DNA of 6,231 nt from contig JABHDC010000085.1 in the NCBI GenBank assembly GCA_018673255.1, positions 1 to 6,231 on the forward strand, read 5' to 3'. This document shows, piece after piece, positions 1 through 4,011 of the stretch. The notes under the pieces were generated by a model. The model was not told where the DNA came from and made no database searches. It saw only the letters and a program-made list of their open reading frames with translations. The position numbers and the translations under genes are program-made. This DNA comes from Gemmatimonadota bacterium. Lineage in GTDB: Bacteria; Latescibacterota; UBA2968; UBA8231. Numbering within the stretch: the first letter of the stretch is position 1; each line of letters starts with the position of its first letter.

Positions 1-358
<358 letters not shown>

Positions 359-380
359 AGAAAATTTAATCTCTGTATTC

Positions 381-413
381 CCGCCGTCTGCATCCGAAGA
401 TGATTTCGGGCGG
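381..413 (-). other. leader hairpin with UUCG loop next to 16S
   Basis: CCGCC (413-409) pairs with GGCGG (385-381), and between them CATC and GATG close a C(UUCG)G tetraloop (402-391). It lies about 22 nt before the mature 16S 5' end, where the processing stem of pre-16S normally forms. Whether its sequence pairs with the 3' flank of 16S cannot be seen here. Confidence 0.5.
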
Positions 414-434
414 AGAATTTATAAAACATAGTGT

Positions 435-469
435 CTGTCGATGTCTTCCGAAGAATTCACCGACGACAG
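435..469 (-). other. leader hairpin with second UUCG loop
   Basis: CTGTCG (469-464) pairs with CGACAG (440-435), six perfect base pairs. Within the enclosed sequence TTC and GAA close a UUCG loop (455-446). A competing shorter stem is possible between ACAG just upstream and CTGT of the left arm. This could allow two alternative leader folds. Confidence 0.45.
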
Positions 470-543
470 GATGAACTGTGTCAGACCCGAAGGCCAAACA
501 CTTATTCACCCCGTAGTACAGGGACACTACACGCGTTATTCGA

Positions 544-556
544 TTATCAAAGATCA
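544..556 (-). promoter_or_regulatory. boxA-like antitermination site in the rRNA leader
   Basis: The minus strand reads TGATCTTTGATAA, which agrees at 10 of 13 positions with the E. coli rrn boxA TGCTCTTTAACAA. Together with the following bases it also resembles the Gram-positive form TGTTCTTTGAAAACT. In known systems NusB and NusE (S10) bind boxA in the nascent leader so that RNA polymerase resists termination through the rRNA genes. A GUAA-capped hairpin lies just upstream, where a boxB-like stem could sit. Placement and similarity are seen directly; function is inferred. Confidence 0.45.
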
Positions 557-570
557 GCCGAAACAAACTC

Positions 571-597
571 CGTTCCCGAGGTTACCCTCGTCGAACG
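571..597 (-). other. GNRA-capped hairpin at the start of the rRNA leader
   Basis: On the minus strand, CGTTC (597-593) pairs with GAACG (575-571). Inside it, CGAGG (590-586) pairs with CCTCG (581-577) around a GUAA tetraloop, with a small internal loop between the stems. GAGTTTGTTT follows, so it could also act as a weak terminator for transcription arriving from the upstream HEAT-repeat gene. Since the proposed transcription start lies only a few bases before it, a 5' leader structure seems more likely. Confidence 0.5.
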
Positions 598-604
598 CAA
601 GAAT

Positions 605-652
605 CAAACCTACGGCTGAAGTCTCAGACTGTCAACAGCCATTATGAAAATA
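605..652 (-). promoter_or_regulatory. rRNA operon promoter with AT-rich upstream element
   Basis: Reading the minus strand, a perfect TTGACA (635-630) is followed by a 17-bp spacer and TAGGTTTG (612-605). The -10 hexamer TAGGTT is a poor match to TATAAT, but the octamer fits the Bacteroidetes-type TAnnTTTG element exactly. An AT-rich tract TATTTTCATAAT (652-641) sits just upstream of the -35 box, like an UP element. The predicted start is near 600, giving a leader of about 240 nt. The position directly upstream of 16S supports the call. No other candidate in the leader has both boxes. Confidence 0.55.
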
Positions 653-676
653 GAGACAGAAACCGGGTGGATCCGA

Positions 677-1453
677 CTACTCAAAGTCTTTCGATAGGAC
701 CCGCCCCATGACCTCTGTGGCCCGGAGCCGAACACCCGCATTCTTGTCAGCCAGGGCCTGTCGCAGGACCGGGATTGCCTGTGGTAACTGGAGGAATCCG
801 AGAGATTCCACTGCCCGCACGCGGACCGCTGGTGATGAATCACCCTCGACGACCTGTGCCAGATAGGACACCGCGCGGAAGTCCTTCACGCCGATGCTGC
901 CCAAGTACGTCGCGGCAGCAGAGCGAACCGCTGGATCCGTATCAGAGAGCACGACCTGGCCGAGCACAGGCACGCCGCGGCGATTGCCAATCTTGCGTAG
1001 CATGAGGGCCGCATGGAGCCGGACACCGGCATTCTTGTCACCAAATGCCTTCTGGATGATGGGGATCGCGGAGATCGTTCCAGCGTCCTTGAGCGCTTCC
1101 ACGGCCCGCTTGCGGACCTCTGGCGCTTTGTCCTTGAGTGCCTCGGACAGCACGGTGAGGGCCAGCCTCCCCCCCACATATCCCAGGGCTTCCACGACTG
1201 CGATCCGCACTTCCATTCGGGAGTCAGACAGGCCACGACGCAGAATCATCACGGCACGCCGGCCGCCTACGCGAGCCAGTCCTTCGGCGGCCTTCATTCG
1301 AATCTCCGGCGACTTGTCGCTCAACATGGACTGCAGCGCGAAGATGCCGGCCCCGGGTAGCTGGGCAGACACACTCGAGGCCACCAGCAGTGCCACGGCC
1401 AAGATTGCCAAGCGACAAAGGAACGAGCGTTGTTTACGTAAACTGATCTGCAT
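677..1453 (-). CDS. exported HEAT-repeat protein
   Basis: The product is 258 residues with an N-terminal signal peptide: basic MQISLRKQR, a hydrophobic core to about residue 28, then VSA before Q31, a good cleavage site. The rest is seven tandem HEAT-like (PBS-lyase-type) units with conserved D-x5-R and the following A-x3-L helix. The D/R pairs are 46/52, 77/83, 108/114, 139/145, 171/177, 205/211 and 236/242, giving a period near 31 residues. Such units stack into a helical solenoid that binds proteins. No catalytic domain is present, so the likely role is a periplasmic or envelope scaffold; partner and pathway are unknown. I chose ATG 1453 because it begins the signal peptide and has AGGAG upstream, although the spacing is only 3 nt. 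GTG at 1492 in the same frame would add 13 unlikely residues. The oxidoreductase lies 179 bp upstream on the same strand, and the rRNA promoter follows downstream with no clear terminator between. Confidence 0.9.
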   Translation of the reverse strand: MQISLRKQRSFLCRLAILAVALLVASSVSAQLPGAGIFALQSMLSDKSPEIRMKAAEGLARVGGRRAVMILRRGLSDSRMEVRIAVVEALGYVGGRLALTVLSEALKDKAPEVRKRAVEALKDAGTISAIPIIQKAFGDKNAGVRLHAALMLRKIGNRRGVPVLGQVVLSDTDPAVRSAAATYLGSIGVKDFRAVSYLAQVVEGDSSPAVRVRAVESLGFLQLPQAIPVLRQALADKNAGVRLRATEVMGRVLSKDFE

Positions 1454-1632
1454 CGACTCCTGATACCGACACGGGGAGGCGCCTTCCACCACTTCTCTCT
1501 AGATATCGGCCGATTTGTGGGGGTTCACCACTGTGAGGTTCGCGATGGGACCAGAGAGTCCTCAATGGACATCGCTGCATCTGTGCCCCGAGTCACTGAC
1601 GAACCGTGGATCGATACGGTGCCGGCAGTCGA
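1454..1632. other. gap between oxidoreductase and HEAT-repeat gene
   Basis: No gene is evident here. A 6-bp inverted repeat, gatcga (1609-1614) and tcgatc (1629-1634), overlaps the oxidoreductase stop codon; it has no T-tract, so it is at best a weak terminator or RNA-stabilising stem. A poor promoter candidate for the HEAT gene, GTGAAC, 17 bp, TATCTA on the minus strand, ends close to the start codon. I do not consider it supported. Confidence 0.4.
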
Positions 1633-2586
1633 TCAGGTGCGCCCGGCGACACTGAGTTGTATCTGGAGATTCCTGAGGGCGGTATCGACTGACACAAGGG
1701 GTGCCTGATCTTCGCCGGCAACAACCTGAGCGAACTGGCGTATCAGCAGGTGCATGGGATCGGTCCCAGAGTCTTCCACGCCGTCTCGGGACAGCACTGC
1801 GCGATAGTAGCCATCGTCGCCGGGTCGGCCGGAGATCTCCACAATCTGGCCATCAAAACCGAAGTGTCGATGCAAGGGCGGCTGCTTGTCGCAGACGGTG
1901 ATGTCGCAGAGACAGCGGTGATTGCCATCAACCACCTCGAAGACGGCATGCGCTGTATGGCGATCGAAATCGATATGGAGGGTCTCGGAATCGACAACTG
2001 CACCGGGAAACCGCGCCAGAATCAGACTGATCGGGTGCGGCCCCATATCGACCCAGACCTCGGCGGCGCTGCGCATCGGCTCCGAACTGGTCGTTTCCAT
2101 TCTGGCCGTGAAGTGGCTAGGCGCAGGACCGACATCTCGACAGAATCGCTCATACTGCGGCAACATGGCGGTCAACTGGCTGCACATCCCCAGATGCCGA
2201 CTGCCGGCAGAGGCGACCTCTTGCAGGTGCTTCACCTGAGCCACCATCTGGTGGCCGGTGAGTGCCGGATCCCAAACCATCGGCTTCTCGCACAGAACGT
2301 GACAGCCGGCCTCCAGCGCGCGTAGCGCTGTGGGATAGTGTGTGTTGTTGGGAGAGCAGATATCGACGACATCAGGTCGCTCCTGCCGGAGCATGTCATC
2401 GATGGATGTATAGCCACGCCCGCTGAACTCGAACCCGGAAGCCAGGACCCGGGCGGTCTCCTGACAACGTTCAGGCGTGGTTCCAACGAAAGCCACGACC
2501 TCGGATCCCACAGCTGAGTGCCATTTCGCGTGGTGGCGGCCAATGCCACTGGCACCGATGATGGCTACCCGCAATGGAGGACTCAC
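1633..2586 (-). CDS. Gfo/Idh/MocA-family NAD(P)-dependent oxidoreductase
   Basis: The 317-residue product begins with a Rossmann nucleotide-binding fold: LRVAIIGASGIGRHH with the G-x2-G-x-G motif at 11-16. PDVVDICSPNNTH follows, then the family EKP signature at 100-102 (CEKPM), where the lysine contacts cofactor and substrate. The C-terminal half has DMGPHPISL (180-188), whose Asp180 and His184 fit the conserved D-x3-H active-site pattern. Relatives interconvert hydroxyl and keto groups on sugars, inositols and similar polyols; the substrate here cannot be told. It is slightly short for the family, which usually runs 330-380 residues. The start is GTG 2586, preceded by AGGAG (2599-2595) at 8 nt. 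An in-frame TTG at 2640 would translate through a terminator hairpin and is rejected. No promoter is obvious in the 36 bp between that terminator and this start. The HEAT gene follows on the same strand. Confidence 0.93.
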   Translation of the reverse strand: MSPPLRVAIIGASGIGRHHAKWHSAVGSEVVAFVGTTPERCQETARVLASGFEFSGRGYTSIDDMLRQERPDVVDICSPNNTHYPTALRALEAGCHVLCEKPMVWDPALTGHQMVAQVKHLQEVASAGSRHLGMCSQLTAMLPQYERFCRDVGPAPSHFTARMETTSSEPMRSAAEVWVDMGPHPISLILARFPGAVVDSETLHIDFDRHTAHAVFEVVDGNHRCLCDITVCDKQPPLHRHFGFDGQIVEISGRPGDDGYYRAVLSRDGVEDSGTDPMHLLIRQFAQVVAGEDQAPLVSVDTALRNLQIQLSVAGRT

Positions 2587-2622
2587 CCAGTGAGCTCCTG
2601 TCCGGCTGAGGAAGCCTGACAC

Positions 2623-2656
2623 AAAAAGGAGAGCCGGCAAAGATCGCCTGCTCTCC
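2623..2656 (-). terminator. intrinsic terminator after the small basic gene
   Basis: On the minus strand GGAGAGC (2656-2650) pairs perfectly with GCTCTCC (2634-2628). The stem continues after one mismatch with GGC/GCC around a 7-nt loop, and TTTTT (2627-2623) follows directly. This is a textbook Rho-independent terminator, beginning 26 nt past the stop codon of the 35-residue gene. It probably ends the transcript of that gene and of pyrB upstream. Confidence 0.88.
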
Positions 2657-2682
2657 CGAAGTGTACTGTCACGACCGGCGGA

Positions 2683-2790
2683 TCAGCTCTTGCCGGCCTT
2701 GGCGTCACGAACACGCTGCTTGAGACGTTCCTTGCGGCGCTTGCGACGTTGACGCAATTCTTTGGTGCGCTCACGACCTTTGCTGGACAT
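2683..2790 (-). CDS. 35-residue highly basic protein (unrecognised family)
   Basis: The product starts MSSKGRERTKELRQ and ends DAKAGKS. By count 17 of 35 residues are Lys or Arg and 4 are acidic, a net charge near +13. It has no aromatic residue, no cysteine and only three aliphatic Leu/Val residues. The middle would form one long charged helix. Such composition resembles tiny ribosome-associated proteins (bTHX, bS22, the basic tail of S21) or other RNA-binding peptides, but I recognise no specific family. The gene is well supported: AAGGAG (2802-2797) sits 6 nt before ATG, a candidate promoter lies in the gap behind pyrB, and a strong terminator follows. It begins 53 bp after the pyrB stop codon, so cotranscription with pyrB is also possible. 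Its length falls below common gene-calling cut-offs. Confidence 0.78.
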   Translation of the reverse strand: MSSKGRERTKELRQRRKRRKERLKQRVRDAKAGKS

Positions 2791-2812
2791 GCATGTCTCC
2801 TTGTAGGCTCAG

Positions 2813-2841
2813 ATGGTACGAGCCACCGCAGGGAGGGTCAA
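2813..2841 (-). promoter_or_regulatory. candidate promoter of the small basic gene
   Basis: The minus strand reads TTGACC (2841-2836), a 17-bp spacer, then TACCAT (2818-2813), matching the sigma-70 consensus at 5/6 and 4/6. It begins just past the pyrB stop codon and would start transcription near 2806, leaving a leader of about 16 nt that holds the ribosome binding site. It has the same layout as the other candidate promoters in the window. Confidence 0.45.
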
Positions 2842-2843
2842 GC

Positions 2844-3773
2844 TCAATCGGCCTCCAGAATCAGCCGCAAGAGTGCCATCCGCACGTAGAGCCCGTTGTG
2901 TGCCTGCCGGAAATAGGCTGCCCTTGGGTCAGCATCGACTTCTTCAGCGACGATTTCGTCAACTCGCGGCAAGGGGTGCATGACGATGGCATCCTTGCGC
3001 ATCTGGTCGAGAACCGAGCGGTCGATGATGTATCTCCCTCTGGCCTGCTCGAAGTCGCCAACACGATCACCGAACCTCTCACGCTGGATACGCGTCTGGT
3101 ATATCACATCAACTTCGGAACTGACCTCAGCCAGGTCCGTGACCTCTGTCCAGTTTATCTCGTGGCGAGTCAAATATTCCTTGATATCATCGCGCATGCG
3201 CACGACCTCAGGGGCCACGAAGATGATTCGCGGATCCTCATACTTGGCCAGCAGATAGCAGAGAGATCGGACGGTTCGGCCATTGGCCAGATCGCCCACC
3301 ATGGCGATTGAGATTCCATCCAGATGGCCAATCTCGCGCTGGATCGTGTAGACATCGAGCAACGCCTGCGTCGGGTGCTGACCTGGACCATCACCAGCAC
3401 TGATGATCGGCACGGGCGAAACGGCCGCTGCCCGCTTGCTGGCACCACTCTCAAAATGCCTCAGGACGATGACATCGGCGTAACCGGCGATGATCTGGAT
3501 CGTGTCCTCGAGAGTTTCCCCCTTGGCGGCAGAAGAGAACTCCTGGGCACTCTCAGTCGTAATCACGGCACCCCCGAGTCGCAGCATGGCTGACTCGAAA
3601 GAGAGCCGCGTACGGGTGGAGGGCTCGTAGAAGAGCGTCGCCATGACGCGACGATTCAGGATACTGGAGCCGTATCGCTTGACGACCTGCTCCATCTCGC
3701 GGGCGACGGTGAAGATCTCCGCCATGGCCTCGCGATCGAACTGCTGTGCTTCGACAATGTGCTGCAATGGCAT
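2844..3773 (-). CDS. pyrB: aspartate carbamoyltransferase catalytic chain
   Basis: This enzyme joins carbamoyl phosphate and L-aspartate to give carbamoyl aspartate, the committed step of pyrimidine synthesis in the cytoplasm. From ATG 3773 the protein is 309 residues, the normal size (E. coli 311). Active-site residues fall almost at E. coli numbers: S52-T-R-T55-R56 (carbamoyl phosphate), S80 and K84 of the loop reaching in from the neighbouring subunit, R105, H133-P-T-Q136, R166 in GRTVRSL, T-R-I-Q for aspartate, and HPLPRVDE near the C-terminus. This numbering supports ATG 3773 over TTG 3857 or ATG 3833, despite a weak ribosome binding site. Segments such as YQTRIQRERF look more like the pyrI-associated (E. 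coli/archaeal) type than the Bacillus type, by impression only. No pyrI or pyrC is present nearby; the next gene downstream is the 35-residue basic protein. Confidence 0.97.
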   Translation of the reverse strand: MPLQHIVEAQQFDREAMAEIFTVAREMEQVVKRYGSSILNRRVMATLFYEPSTRTRLSFESAMLRLGGAVITTESAQEFSSAAKGETLEDTIQIIAGYADVIVLRHFESGASKRAAAVSPVPIISAGDGPGQHPTQALLDVYTIQREIGHLDGISIAMVGDLANGRTVRSLCYLLAKYEDPRIIFVAPEVVRMRDDIKEYLTRHEINWTEVTDLAEVSSEVDVIYQTRIQRERFGDRVGDFEQARGRYIIDRSVLDQMRKDAIVMHPLPRVDEIVAEEVDADPRAAYFRQAHNGLYVRMALLRLILEAD

Positions 3774-3828
3774 GATGCTCACGCACGGGGATACGGTGGA
3801 ACACACGAGCCAGGGGAGCAGTTGAGGT

Positions 3829-3857
3829 AGCATAGGGGCGTTCGAGAATGGCGGCAA
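3829..3857 (-). promoter_or_regulatory. candidate pyrB promoter
   Basis: On the minus strand TTGCCG (3857-3852) is followed by a 17-bp spacer and TATGCT (3834-3829), each box matching the consensus at 4/6. Transcription would begin near 3822, about 48 nt before the chosen pyrB ATG. This excludes the two upstream in-frame starts, TTG 3857 and ATG 3833. The match is modest, and support comes mainly from position and the shared 17-bp spacing. Confidence 0.33.
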
Positions 3858-3870
3858 GGTCGTGCGCCCT

Positions 3871-3911
3871 TAGTTGATTCACCTCACAGTCGTTCTCACT
3901 TCATTCAACTA
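3871..3911. repeat. 7-bp inverted repeat in the divergent control region
   Basis: TAGTTGA (3871-3877) and TCAACTA (3905-3911) are perfect inverted copies with a 27-bp centre. The right copy ends two bases before the -35 box of the plus-strand promoter, and the repeat lies upstream of pyrB on the other side. The centre-to-centre distance is 34 bp, close to three helical turns, which could suit a dimeric regulator bound to one face. It could also be chance in AT-richer DNA. Confidence 0.3.
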
Positions 3912-3913
3912 TA

Positions 3914-3942
3914 TTGAGAGGCCGTGGCGCCTTCGGTATATT
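3914..3942 (+). promoter_or_regulatory. promoter of the cohesin/Fn3 gene
   Basis: TTGAGA (3914-3919), a 17-bp spacer and TATATT (3937-3942) match sigma-70 consensus at 5/6 in each box. The -10 region continues as TATATTGG, one base from the Bacteroidetes TAnnTTTG form. The predicted start near 3949 gives a 5' leader of about 63 nt to the ATG at 4012. This is the best promoter in the window. Confidence 0.7.
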
Positions 3943-3980
3943 GGCCCTCGTTCGCATTAATCCCTCCGAGCTTTCTGGTC

Positions 3981-4003
3981 AGACCCCCCTCGGGTCTAGA
4001 GGT
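3981..4003 (+). promoter_or_regulatory. leader hairpin next to the ribosome binding site
   Basis: AGACCC (3981-3986) pairs with GGGTCT (3992-3997) around a 5-nt loop. The ribosome binding site AGAGGT (3998-4003) begins at the next base and stands 8 nt before the ATG. The hairpin leaves the site exposed but directly adjacent, so it may help keep it single-stranded or stabilise the mRNA 5' end. It has no T-tract and is not a terminator. Confidence 0.45.
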
Positions 4004-4011
4004 AAACTGCC

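Larger units (their letters stand above)
359..600 (-). other. pre-rRNA leader of the 16S gene
   Basis: This is the stretch between the proposed rRNA transcription start (near 600) and the mature 16S 5' end. No tRNA and no credible protein gene is visible. It is rich in compact hairpins. In order of transcription they are a GUAA-capped stem (597-571), a boxA-like element (556-544), a 5-bp stem (530-513), and three stems with canonical C(UUCG)G loops (495-484, 455-446 inside a larger stem 469-435, and 402-391 inside a larger stem 413-381). Leaders of bacterial rRNA operons typically carry such processing and antitermination structures. The exact start and the processing sites are inferred. Confidence 0.7.

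Noticed and set aside
359..676. A tRNA or small protein gene in the rRNA leader.
   Set aside because: No cloverleaf or T-loop GTTCRA pattern in the right context was found on either strand, and the short frames there cross the hairpins and lack ribosome binding sites.
894..1463. A 189-codon plus-strand frame opposite the HEAT-repeat gene.
   Set aside because: It is an antisense shadow of the regular repeats, rich in Ser, Arg and Ala with no domain; the minus frame has signal peptide and seven repeats.
1750..2325. A 191-codon plus-strand frame opposite the oxidoreductase gene.
   Set aside because: It overlaps the clear Gfo/Idh/MocA coding sequence and has no recognisable motif or ribosome binding site.
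2587..2640. TTG at 2640 as start of the oxidoreductase, adding 18 residues.
   Set aside because: It would lie inside the terminator hairpin and has no ribosome binding site, while GTG 2586 has AGGAG at 8 nt and begins just before the Rossmann strand.
3774..3857. Upstream in-frame starts of pyrB at TTG 3857 and ATG 3833.
   Set aside because: The extra residues have no counterpart in ATCases, and starting at 3773 puts active-site residues at the E. coli numbers. The candidate promoter also overlaps the upstream starts.
3553..3882. GTG-started frame upstream of and overlapping pyrB, considered as a pyrL-like leader peptide.
   Set aside because: It is 109 codons long, runs out of frame into pyrB, and has neither a pyrimidine-rich coding tract nor an attenuator hairpin after it.
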